Shown: piece by piece, positions 1 to 7,411 of the stretch
Layout: the number at the start of each line of letters is the position of its first letter
Position numbering within the stretch: the first letter of the stretch is position 1
Assembly: GCA_023488865.1 (NCBI GenBank)
Contig: JAMDDG010000144.1
Coordinates: forward strand, 1 to 11,038
Reading direction: 5' to 3'
Source: Bacteroidota bacterium
GTDB lineage: Bacteria; Bacteroidota; Bacteroidia; Bacteroidales; Prolixibacteraceae
Length of the DNA stretch: 11,038 bases
Notes under the pieces: generated by a model
What the model was told of the DNA's origin: nothing
Seen by the model: only the letters and a program-made list of their open reading frames with translations
Database searches by the model: none
Position numbers and translations under genes: made by a program

Positions 1-820
1 AGGAGCGTTACAGAAAACAGGCATCGCAGTGTTCAGAAGATTTTCTGACTGCCGCGTTGATCCTCGCTTCTGAGTGCGATATTCAGTACAAAAATTCATC
101 CAACCAACGTTTTCTGGTTGAATTGACATTGATTAGGTGTGCGCAATTGGTTGAGCAGTTAAAAAAAAAACAATTGACGAAACCGTAGCCAGTTTCACGA
201 TCTTGCCCGTTTTTAAGATTGGCAATCAGGTTTCTGATTCCGGGAAAAAAGCGGCAACGCCACTGCCGGCAATTACAAATACTCCCTTAATTAAGGAACC
301 TACCGTAAGCCGCCTCACGGATTCAGAAAGACGGACAAGGTCAAGGCACAGCGATATCCTTTCCACGCCCTCCATTTCAGGTATGATGAACGGAAGTTTA
401 CCGGGAGTCTCCGAACCAGCCCACGCGACAATGAAGCGTAAAGAAATTCCAAAAGAACAACCTTTTGATTCCGCTCAGCTGACGAAGGCATGGAAAGCTT
501 TTGCCGACACGGTCGATGCAGCGCAGCTAAAATCTGCCCTTTCTGTCAGGGAGCCCATTTTAGTGGATAATTTCAGGGTGGAGTACAATCTTGACAATGA
601 GGTTCAACGGCATCGTATCGTGCAGGATTTGAAGCCAAAATTGTTGGCCTGTCTGCAAAAGGTTTTGCAAAACGATCAAATCTATATTGAATTTAAGGTA
701 GTTGAGAACCTGGAAGAGATTAAGAATAAGCCATATACCGATCAGGAGAAGTTCAATTCATTGATGGAAAAATATCCGGTACTCGGTGTGATGAAGCAAA
801 GGTTTGGCTTGGATTTTTGA
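1..820 (+). CDS. dnaX: DNA polymerase III subunit gamma/tau, 3' part, joined across a frameshift
   Basis: DnaX is the clamp-loader ATPase subunit of the replicase; its tau tail links the loader to polymerase and helicase. The N-terminal ATPase part lies left of the window. From base 3 the frame reads RYRKQASQCSEDFLTAALIL, then KNSSNQRFLVELTLI, which is the end of DnaX domain III. That frame ends at TAG 186-188. The matching tau tail is in the -1 frame, running through KKKTIDETVASF and ILPVFKIG to a stop at 818-820. Its final ~115 residues resemble the C-terminal tau domain of Bacteroidota (LTKAWKAFADT, LSVREPIL, ending MKQRFGLDF). The TTG at 203 is not a credible independent start, because the homologous reading is open further upstream as far as the A-run. 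The two frames meet at A10 (161-170). Programmed slippage is my preferred reading; a homopolymer sequencing error is the alternative. Confidence 0.88.
161..196 (+). other. dnaX slippery A10 run with possible downstream stimulatory hairpin
   Basis: Ten A residues (161-170) are read in the incoming frame as TTA AAA AAA AAA CAA. Without slippage translation stops at TAG 186-188, giving a gamma-like protein ending LKKKQLTKP. A -1 ribosomal shift, or one extra A in the mRNA, enters the tau frame. One A fewer leads to TGA at 175-177, so both alternative frames close within 20 bases of the run. Eight bases after the run, GAAAC (179-183) and GTTTC (192-196) can form a 5-bp hairpin with an 8-base loop, at the usual distance for a frameshift stimulator. 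CAATTG occurs on both sides of the run (144-149 and 171-176). No clear Shine-Dalgarno-like stimulator is seen. dnaX slippage is established in Escherichia coli (ribosomal) and Thermus (transcriptional); its use here is inference. Confidence 0.62.
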
Positions 821-869
821 GTAAAAAATTCCTAACCCATTCAGTTATGAAAATCTTGTAACTCAACCA

Positions 870-877
870 TAATTTTG
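870..877 (+). promoter_or_regulatory. possible -7 promoter element for icd
   Basis: TAATTTTG fits the Bacteroidota -7 form TAnnTTTG and lies 45 bases before the icd start, in the 102-base gap after dnaX. No good TTTG is present about 20 bases upstream; the nearest TTG (856-858) is too close. The call therefore rests on the -7 element and its position only. Confidence 0.35.
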
Positions 878-922
878 TACTTTTACCGATCCAAAAAATA
901 GATAACTCAAAAGAGAAAATAG

Positions 923-2149
923 ATGCAAAAAGTTAAAGTTAATAACCCTGTCGTAGAGCTCGACGGGGATGAGATGACCCGGATTATCTGGAAAATGATC
1001 AGAGAGCAGTTGATCCTGCCCTTTGTGGATATCGATATCAAATATTATGATTTGGGCATTGAGCACCGGGATGCCACCAACGATCAGGTAACAGTCGATG
1101 CTGCCAACGCGATCAAAAAATACAAAGTGGGCATCAAATGTGCCACCATCACTCCCGATGAGGCAAGGGTAAAAGAGTTTGGACTCAAAAAAATGTGGAA
1201 ATCGCCCAATGGGACCATTCGTAACATCCTGGATGGTACCATTTTCCGTGAGCCGATCGTGGTTAAAAATGTTCCTCGCCTAGTCCCGCAATGGACAGCT
1301 CCGATCATGATTGGCCGTCATGCTTTTGGCGATCAGTACCGGGCTACGGATATTGTGGTAGACCGTCCGGGTAAACTGATGCTGACATTTAAGGCAGATG
1401 ACGGAACAGAGCAGGAAGTGCATGATGTGTATCATTTTGATGGTCCGGGCGTTGCCCTTGCCATGTACAATACGGAGGAGTCTATCCGCGGATTTGCCCA
1501 CAGTTGCTTCAAAATGGCGCTGACCAAGAAGTGGCCGTTATACCTCTCTACCAAGAACACCATTCTGAAAAAATACGATGGTTTCTTCAAAGATATTTTT
1601 GAAGAGATCTTCCTGAAAGATTACAAAGCCGATTTCGACAAAGCCGGGATTACTTATGAGCATCGTTTGATCGATGATATGGTTGCTTCTGCATTGAAGT
1701 GGAATGGCAATTTTATCTGGGCCTGCAAGAATTACGACGGGGATGTTCAGTCGGATACTGTTGCACAGGGCTTTGGTTCCCTCGGACTGATGACTTCCGT
1801 GCTACTGACCCCGGATGGAGGGACTATTGAAGCAGAAGCCGCTCATGGCACAGTAACCCGTCACTATCGTGAATACCAGAAAGGCCGCCCGACCTCTACC
1901 AACCCGATTGCCTCTATTTTTGCCTGGACCCGCGGTTTGGATTTCAGGGGCAAGCTGGATGGAAACCAACCGTTGAGGGATTTTGCCGCACAGTTGGAAA
2001 AAGTTTGTATCGATACGGTTGAATCAGGGAAGATGACCAAGGATTTGGCGCTTTCAATTTATGGCGATAAGCTGACTCCGGCCAATTATCTGACTACGGA
2101 GAAATTTATGGAAGCGCTTGCTGAAGAGCTGAATAAGCGGATGAAGTGA
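923..2149 (+). CDS. icd: NADP-dependent isocitrate dehydrogenase, eukaryotic-type subfamily
   Basis: This 408-residue enzyme oxidatively decarboxylates isocitrate to 2-oxoglutarate in the TCA cycle, producing NADPH in the cytoplasm. It belongs to the homodimeric subfamily that includes human IDH1/IDH2, not the Escherichia coli Icd type. The alignment is nearly gap-free by eye: the substrate site SPNGTIRNILDGTIFREP spans 94-111 with Ser94, Arg100 and Arg109, and IGRHAFGDQYRATD places Arg132 and Tyr139 at the same numbers as in human IDH1. The catalytic lysine is probably Lys211 in STKNTILKKYDG. Metal-binding aspartates lie in EHRLIDDMVA and YDGDVQSD. AAHGTVTRHYR carries the Arg-His pair that binds the NADP 2'-phosphate, which supports NADP over NAD. 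The length is full for the family. The ATG follows an A-rich leader (AAAAGAGAAAATAG). It sits between dnaX and a ferritin gene, with no functional link apparent. Confidence 0.96.
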   Translation: MQKVKVNNPVVELDGDEMTRIIWKMIREQLILPFVDIDIKYYDLGIEHRDATNDQVTVDAANAIKKYKVGIKCATITPDEARVKEFGLKKMWKSPNGTIRNILDGTIFREPIVVKNVPRLVPQWTAPIMIGRHAFGDQYRATDIVVDRPGKLMLTFKADDGTEQEVHDVYHFDGPGVALAMYNTEESIRGFAHSCFKMALTKKWPLYLSTKNTILKKYDGFFKDIFEEIFLKDYKADFDKAGITYEHRLIDDMVASALKWNGNFIWACKNYDGDVQSDTVAQGFGSLGLMTSVLLTPDGGTIEAEAAHGTVTRHYREYQKGRPTSTNPIASIFAWTRGLDFRGKLDGNQPLRDFAAQLEKVCIDTVESGKMTKDLALSIYGDKLTPANYLTTEKFMEALAEELNKRMK

Positions 2150-2201
2150 ATTAATGTGCTTAAGGTGAACCGATAGGATTAAAGTTAAAATTAATTGGAC
2201 T

Positions 2202-2717
2202 ATGTTAAAAAAAGCGATTGAAAAAGCTTTGAACCAGCAGATTAATGCTGAGTTTCATTCTGCCTATCTTTATTTATCCATGACTTCTTATTTCCAGTCG
2301 ATTGGAATGGCAGGATGTGCAAACTGGATGAAAATACAGCACCAGGAAGAGCTCGCACATGCTACGCACATCTTCGACTATGTTTTGGAAAGGGGCGGAC
2401 GTGTATTATTGACACCCATTGACAAGGTGGAGGTGGATTTTAAAAATGTACTTCATGCTTTTGAAGAAACTTTGGTCCATGAGGTTAAAGTAACCGCTTT
2501 GATCAACAATTTGATGGATATTGCCATCAAGGAGAGTGACCATGCCACCAAAAACTTTCTGCAATGGTTTGTGGACGAACAGGTTGAGGAAGAAGCCAAC
2601 GTAGAACAGATACTCAACAATTTGAAGTTGATCAATGGGGAAGGGCAGGGTTTGTTGATGATGGACCGCGAAATGCAGGCCAGGGTCTTTGTAAACCCGT
2701 TTCCTGCCAAGGCATAA
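2202..2717 (+). CDS. ftnA: Ferritin, non-heme bacterial type (FtnA-like)
   Basis: This 171-residue four-helix-bundle protein should assemble into a 24-subunit cage that oxidises Fe(II) and stores it as a ferric mineral in the cytoplasm. The ferroxidase ligands fall at the same positions as in Escherichia coli FtnA: Glu17 (INAEFHSAY), Glu50 and His53 (HQEELAHA), Glu94 (LVHEVKV), and Gln127 with Glu130 (DEQVEEE). Tyr24 is also present. There is no heme-ligand methionine at the usual bacterioferritin site (HQEELAHA follows MKIQ; Met43 is not in the bacterioferritin context), and length and similarity favour ferritin. The gene starts 52 bases after icd, so read-through from icd is possible. I see no Fur-box-like palindrome or convincing promoter in that short gap. 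The C-terminal tail after the last helix (DREMQARVFVNPFPAKA) is typical of Bacteroidota ferritins as I recall them. Confidence 0.94.
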   Translation: MLKKAIEKALNQQINAEFHSAYLYLSMTSYFQSIGMAGCANWMKIQHQEELAHATHIFDYVLERGGRVLLTPIDKVEVDFKNVLHAFEETLVHEVKVTALINNLMDIAIKESDHATKNFLQWFVDEQVEEEANVEQILNNLKLINGEGQGLLMMDREMQARVFVNPFPAKA

Positions 2718-2721
2718 AACA

Positions 2722-2784
2722 GATTTTCGATTTTGGATTTTCGATTAGGTCCCTGAGCAAAGTCGAAGGGTTGGATTTTTGATT
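2722..2784. repeat. T-rich 11-base direct repeat, three copies
   Basis: GATTTTCGATT occurs at 2722-2732 and 2736-2746 and, with one change (GATTTTTGATT), at 2774-2784. It lies directly after the ferritin stop codon. I see no coding potential in it. Such T-rich words are common between genes in this phylum, and no function can be assigned from sequence. Confidence 0.6.
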
Positions 2785-2934
2785 TTGGAATAACGCTTCT
2801 ATGGCTGTGCTCCCTGAGCCTGTCGAAGGGTTAAATTAACAGTTTCAAAGCATCCGGTCCCTGAGCTTGTCGAAGGGGTTTAGGGTTTAGAGCAGAGTCC
2901 AGTATGCGCACGGTTCTTGAGCGGAGTTGAAGTG
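2751..2934. repeat. Dispersed CCCTGAGC...GTCGAAGGG repeat, three copies plus a degenerate one
   Basis: Copies lie at 2751-2770 (centre AAA), 2812-2830 (centre CT) and 2859-2877 (centre TT). All keep CCCTGAGC at the left and GTCGAAGGG at the right. A degenerate fourth copy (TTCTTGAGC, then GAGTTGAAGTG) covers about 2914-2934. The ends CCCT/AGGG are complementary, so each copy is a weak imperfect palindrome. All three good copies share one orientation and are 47-61 bases apart, within the gap between ferritin and secA. I recognise the word as a frequent intergenic repeat in environmental bacterial genomes, but cannot name its family with confidence. Confidence 0.7.
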
Positions 2935-2973
2935 AGAATCCACAAATATTATTTGTATGTATTTGTGGATTCT
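2935..2973. terminator. Perfect 14-bp inverted repeat, possible terminator
   Basis: AGAATCCACAAATA (2935-2948) is the exact reverse complement of TATTTGTGGATTCT (2960-2973), with an 11-base loop. A strong hairpin 47 bases before the secA -33 element could end transcription from ferritin and insulate secA. No long T-run follows on either strand (TGCTTTATGG on the plus strand), so a classical intrinsic terminator is not proven. A regulatory or repeat-derived palindrome is the alternative. Confidence 0.45.
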
Positions 2974-3019
2974 TGCTTTATGGCTTTCCCGGCAGGTAAA
3001 ATGAAAAGTCGGATATTTC

Positions 3020-3047
3020 TTTGGTAGCAACATTTCAATTACCTTTA
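3020..3047 (+). promoter_or_regulatory. Probable secA promoter
   Basis: TTTG at 3020-3023 and TACCTTTA at 3040-3047 (TAnnTTTG with the last base changed) are 20 bases apart, start to start, as expected for the Bacteroidota primary sigma factor. The -7 element ends 43 bases before the secA ATG, leaving a leader of roughly 35-40 bases. No SecM-like leader ORF is visible in this short space. Confidence 0.5.
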
Positions 3048-3090
3048 CCGAACCATTATTTATTGAAAAGTAGAAACACGAATTATTGAT

Positions 3091-6000
3091 ATGTCAATTA
3101 TTGGAAATTTATTAAAGGGTCTTCTTGGCAACAAATCTGACAGGGACATTAAAGAAATAATGCCTGTCATCGCGTTGATCAAAGAAGAGTACAGCAGAAT
3201 AACCGGTTTTACCAACGACCAGTTGCGCGGTGAGGCCCAAAGGATTAAACAGCAGGTACGTGAATACATTAAAGCGGAGGAAGACGAGATTGCCGAATTG
3301 AAAGAGCGTGCCGAGAGCGGGGAAATTCCAATTGAAGAGGGCGAAAAACTCTATGACCGGGTGGATAAGCTCGAAGAGATCATCACCAAAAAAATTGAGG
3401 AAGTACTGCTGACGGTACTTCCCACTGCTTTCGCTATCGTAAAAGATACCGCGCGCCGCTTTTTCGAAAACGCCGAAATTGTGGTATCTGCAACTGATTT
3501 TGACCGTGAATTGGCCGCTACCAAAGATTTTGTAACGATCGAGGGTGATAAAGCTATTTTCAAAAATAGTTGGGTTGCAGGTGGGACGCTACAGACCTGG
3601 AACATGGTACATTACGATGTCCAGCTGATCGGGGGATATGTGTTGCATACCGGTAAGATTTCGGAGATGGCGACCGGTGAAGGTAAAACACTGGTGGCCA
3701 CTTTGCCGGTATTTTTAAATGCTTTAGCCGGCCGTGGCGTTCACATTGTTACCGTCAACGACTATTTGGCCAAACGTGACTCGGAATGGATGGGGCCAAT
3801 TTACCAGTTCCACGGCATCTCGGTAGATTGTATTGATAAACATCAACCAAACTCCGTTGAGCGCAGAAGCGCATACAACGCCGACATTACGTTTGGAACG
3901 AACAATGAATTCGGCTTCGATTACCTGCGCGACAACATGGCTACCGAACCTGCAGACCTGGTTCAGCGCAAGCACCATTATGCTATCGTGGATGAGGTCG
4001 ACTCCGTTTTAATTGACGATGCCCGTACGCCGCTGATCATTTCGGGACCGGTACCCAAAGGGGAAAATCAGCTTTTTGATGTTTTGAAAGGGCCTGTTGA
4101 ACAATTGGTTAAAACACAACGGGAGCTGGTTAACCAACTTTTGGTGGAAGCCAAGAAAAAGATTGGTTCCAGCAACAAGGATGAAGCGGAAGAGGGATCC
4201 ATGGCGCTTCTGCGTGCCTACAAGGGGTTGCCAAGGTACAAGCCTACCATCCGTTTCATGAGTGAAGAGGGAAACAAGGCGAAGATGTTGAAGACGGAAA
4301 ACTTCTACATGCAGGACAACAGCAAAAACATGCACCTGGTTACCGATGTGCTCTATTTTATCATTGAAGAGAAACAAAATTCCGTTGAATTAACAGACAA
4401 GGGCATTGATATCCTATCACAAAATAATTCTGACAGCGGTTTCTTTATTTTGCCTGATGTTGGGGCCAAAATAGCGGATATACAAAATGATACAAAAATT
4501 TCCGATGCAGAAAAGATCGAAAAGAAAGATCTTTTGATGCAGGACTTTGCCATCAAATCAGAAAGGGTCCACACCGTCAACCAGTTGTTGAAAGCCTACA
4601 CCATGTTTGAGAAAGACGTGGAATATGTAGTAATTGAAAACAAGGTAAAGATTGTTGACGAACAGACCGGCCGTATCATGGAAGGCCGTCGCTACTCGGA
4701 CGGGCTACACCAGGCGATAGAGGCGAAAGAGCGCGTGGTTGTGGAAGCTGCAACCCAGACTTTTGCCACGATCACTTTGCAGAACTATTTCAGGATGTAC
4801 CATAAACTGGCCGGTATGACCGGTACTGCCGAAACGGAAGCGGGCGAATTATGGGATATTTACAAATTGGAAGTAGTGGTCATCCCGACAAATCAGCCGG
4901 TCTCGAGAAAAGATTACGAGGATTTGGTGTACAAAACCAAAAACGAAAAATACAAGGCCATCATTGATGAGATCGTTCGGTTGAACAAAATTGGCAGACC
5001 TACGCTGGTCGGCACCACTTCTGTAGAAATTTCCGAATTACTTAGCAGGATGTTGCAGATGCGCGGCATCAAGCACCAGGTTTTGAATGCCAAGTTACAC
5101 CAGCGGGAAGCTGATATTGTCGCAGAAGCGGGTAAATTAGGGACGGTTACGATCGCGACCAACATGGCCGGTCGGGGTACCGACATCAAACTAACCCCGG
5201 AAACGCGCGATTTGGGCGGTTTGGCAATTATTGGCACAGAAAGGCACGACTCACGTCGTGTCGACCGACAGTTGCGTGGTCGTTCCGGTCGTCAGGGAGA
5301 CCCTGGAACTTCACAGTTCTTTGTTTCCCTCGAAGATGATCTGATGAGGCTCTTTTCTTCCGATAGGATTGTCGGGATTATGGACCGTCTGGGATTGAAA
5401 GAAGGGGAGGTAATCCAACACTCGATGATCTCCAAATCAATCGAACGGGCTCAGAAGAAGGTGGAAGAGAACAACTTCGGCATACGTAAACGTTTGCTCG
5501 AATACGACGACGTGATGAACTCCCAGCGCGAAGTTATTTACAAAAAGAGGCGCCATGCGCTTTTTGGCGAACGGATTGATGTGGATATTTTGAACATGAT
5601 TTACGATATGGGCGAAATGCTGACGCTGGAACACCAGCCCAATGGGAAAGAAGGTTTTGAAGATTACCGACTGGATCTGATCAAAGCGCTTTCATTGGAT
5701 TGTCCGGTGGATGAAGAGGAGTTCACCAAAATGAATGTGGACCAAATTACCGACCGGGTTTATCATGCCTCAATTGAGAATTTTAATCGTAAATCGCAGG
5801 CTATTTCACGTCAGGCATGGCCGGTAGCGAAAAATGTATATGAGACTAAGTCGCATATATACAATAATATAGTAGTTCCAATTACCGATGGTCATCGTCT
5901 TTTCAATATTGTGACCAACCTCGAAAAGGCGTATAAAACACAAGGCGTCGATCTGGTAAAATCGTATGAGAAACAGGTAATCCTGGCTACTATTGACGAA

Positions 6001-6396
6001 CATTGGAAAGAGAACCTGCGCGAGTTGGATGAATTGAGAACTTCCGTTCAGAATGCCTCTTACGAACAAAAAGATCCTTTGTTGATTTACAAGTTAGAGT
6101 CCTTCAACCTTTTCAAAGCAATGATGGAACAGATTAACCGGGGTGTTGTTTCTACCCTGATGAAGGGTCAGATTCCGATCAGCGAGGCAGATGAAGTAAA
6201 GGAAGCCCCTTTGGCCAGACGTTCACACGACCGTTCACAGTACCGCGAAGAGAAAATGGATGCGGACTCTTCCGGTGAACAACACGAGGAGCAAAAAGCG
6301 CCGCAACCGGTACGGCATGCACCGAAAGTTGGACGCAACGAACCCTGTCCCTGCGGCAGCGGCAAGAAATATAAAAATTGCCACGGACGCGAATAA
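3091..6396 (+). CDS. secA: Preprotein translocase ATPase SecA
   Basis: SecA is the motor that drives unfolded preproteins through the SecYEG channel at the inner membrane. The 1,101 residues are longer than Escherichia coli SecA (901) but usual for Bacteroidota. Visible parts: Walker A-like MATGEGKT at 193-200; the DEAD-type box DEVD at 301-304, followed by SVLIDDARTPLIISGP; MAGRGTDI at 692-699; and the arginine-finger region RQLRGRSGRQGDPG at 726-739. The C-terminal zinc tail CPCGSGKKYKNCH at 1086-1098 holds three Cys and one His and normally binds SecB and lipids. Extra sequence lies after the DEVD block, roughly residues 320-430, before KNMHLVTDVLYFIIEEK; this explains much of the added length. 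An acidic linker (about 1040-1070) precedes the zinc tail. The ATG lies behind an A-rich leader, and lgt follows 77 bases downstream, possibly co-transcribed. Confidence 0.98.
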   Translation: MSIIGNLLKGLLGNKSDRDIKEIMPVIALIKEEYSRITGFTNDQLRGEAQRIKQQVREYIKAEEDEIAELKERAESGEIPIEEGEKLYDRVDKLEEIITKKIEEVLLTVLPTAFAIVKDTARRFFENAEIVVSATDFDRELAATKDFVTIEGDKAIFKNSWVAGGTLQTWNMVHYDVQLIGGYVLHTGKISEMATGEGKTLVATLPVFLNALAGRGVHIVTVNDYLAKRDSEWMGPIYQFHGISVDCIDKHQPNSVERRSAYNADITFGTNNEFGFDYLRDNMATEPADLVQRKHHYAIVDEVDSVLIDDARTPLIISGPVPKGENQLFDVLKGPVEQLVKTQRELVNQLLVEAKKKIGSSNKDEAEEGSMALLRAYKGLPRYKPTIRFMSEEGNKAKMLKTENFYMQDNSKNMHLVTDVLYFIIEEKQNSVELTDKGIDILSQNNSDSGFFILPDVGAKIADIQNDTKISDAEKIEKKDLLMQDFAIKSERVHTVNQLLKAYTMFEKDVEYVVIENKVKIVDEQTGRIMEGRRYSDGLHQAIEAKERVVVEAATQTFATITLQNYFRMYHKLAGMTGTAETEAGELWDIYKLEVVVIPTNQPVSRKDYEDLVYKTKNEKYKAIIDEIVRLNKIGRPTLVGTTSVEISELLSRMLQMRGIKHQVLNAKLHQREADIVAEAGKLGTVTIATNMAGRGTDIKLTPETRDLGGLAIIGTERHDSRRVDRQLRGRSGRQGDPGTSQFFVSLEDDLMRLFSSDRIVGIMDRLGLKEGEVIQHSMISKSIERAQKKVEENNFGIRKRLLEYDDVMNSQREVIYKKRRHALFGERIDVDILNMIYDMGEMLTLEHQPNGKEGFEDYRLDLIKALSLDCPVDEEEFTKMNVDQITDRVYHASIENFNRKSQAISRQAWPVAKNVYETKSHIYNNIVVPITDGHRLFNIVTNLEKAYKTQGVDLVKSYEKQVILATIDEHWKENLRELDELRTSVQNASYEQKDPLLIYKLESFNLFKAMMEQINRGVVSTLMKGQIPISEADEVKEAPLARRSHDRSQYREEKMDADSSGEQHEEQKAPQPVRHAPKVGRNEPCPCGSGKKYKNCHGRE

Positions 6397-6473
6397 AAAA
6401 GAGAACGAGACATGAGATATTCAGTATCTTATAGAAAAAATTGATAATCAAATAGTTAAGATAATCCTGAAAG

Positions 6474-7316
6474 ATGAGTACATTATTGTTCATTCACTGG
6501 AACGTTAACCCTGAGTTTTTTAGCGTGGGCCCAATCTCAATCCGCTGGTACGGACTGATGTTTGCCCTCGGTTTTTTGGCCGGCTACCAAATCATGCTCA
6601 AGATGTTCAAATACGAGGCATCCAACATTGAATGGCTGGACAAGCTATTTATTTACACAATAGTTGCCACAATCGTGGGCGCCAGGCTTGGACACGTCTT
6701 TTTTTATGGTTGGAGTTATTATTCCCAACACCTGATCGAAATAGTATTACCGATCGCCAAAGGTGAGTTTGGATATAAATTTGTTGGTTACCAGGGTTTA
6801 GCCAGTCATGGCGGAGCAATTGGAATTGTCATAGCGATCTATCTCTATTCAAAAAAGGTCACCAAAAGATCGATGCTATGGACGCTTGATCGCCTTATAA
6901 TTCCGACAGCGCTGGTTGGCGCTATGATCCGTACGGGAAACCTGATGAATTCAGAAATTTACGGTGTTGCAACCAACCTTCCCTGGGGTTTTATTTTCGA
7001 GCGCAACCACGAAACTGTGGCCAAACACCCCACACAGATATATGAGGCATTCGGTTATTTACTGGTTTTTGTTTCAACCCTGTGGATATTCTATAAATCC
7101 AAAGGATTGAAAGATCGGCCCGGTTTTATCATCGGTTTTGGTTTTGTCGGTATTTTTCTAACCCGCTTTTTGGTCGAATTCATCAAAGAAAATCAGGAAG
7201 CTTTCGAAGCCGGAATGGTTTTAAATATGGGCCAGCTGTTGAGCATTCCATTTATTTTGGCAGGCGGGTATTTGATGTACAGGGCGATGAAGCTGCCACC
7301 GGTAAAGTATGTCTGA
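6474..7316 (+). CDS. lgt: Prolipoprotein diacylglyceryl transferase
   Basis: Lgt moves diacylglycerol from phosphatidylglycerol to the lipobox cysteine of prolipoproteins, the first step of lipoprotein maturation in the inner membrane. The 280-residue protein is a polytopic membrane enzyme with hydrophobic segments near 25-43, 57-78, 108-126, 141-152, 192-207, 217-234 and 254-270. Family marks are SHGGAIG with His112 (His103 in Escherichia coli), the signature GAMIRTGNLMNSEIYG at 149-164 with Arg153, Asn156, Asn159 and Glu161, HPTQIYEA at 185-192, and TRFLVEFIKENQ at 230-241 with Arg231 and Glu235. Its substrates arrive through SecA-dependent export, so its position after secA makes biological sense. 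GAAAG directly before the ATG (6470-6474 region) may act as a weak ribosome site. It converges on prfC; the 95-base gap shows no clear terminator hairpin. Confidence 0.96.
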   Translation: MSTLLFIHWNVNPEFFSVGPISIRWYGLMFALGFLAGYQIMLKMFKYEASNIEWLDKLFIYTIVATIVGARLGHVFFYGWSYYSQHLIEIVLPIAKGEFGYKFVGYQGLASHGGAIGIVIAIYLYSKKVTKRSMLWTLDRLIIPTALVGAMIRTGNLMNSEIYGVATNLPWGFIFERNHETVAKHPTQIYEAFGYLLVFVSTLWIFYKSKGLKDRPGFIIGFGFVGIFLTRFLVEFIKENQEAFEAGMVLNMGQLLSIPFILAGGYLMYRAMKLPPVKYV

Positions 7317-7411
7317 ATTTTACTCCCTGCCGTAACCGGAGAAGACGATTAGGATAAGAGGAAGTTTTATGATCCTGCCATCTTCAAACAGCCAATAGCC
7401 AACAGCTTCCC

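Noticed and set aside
203..820. A separate small gene starting at TTG 203
   Set aside because: The sequence is open and dnaX-like upstream of 203 back to the A10 run, and the product matches the tau C-terminus, so it is the shifted part of dnaX.
4009..4377. A 122-residue minus-strand frame inside secA
   Set aside because: It is antisense to an intact, well-conserved secA and has no supporting start signals or motifs.
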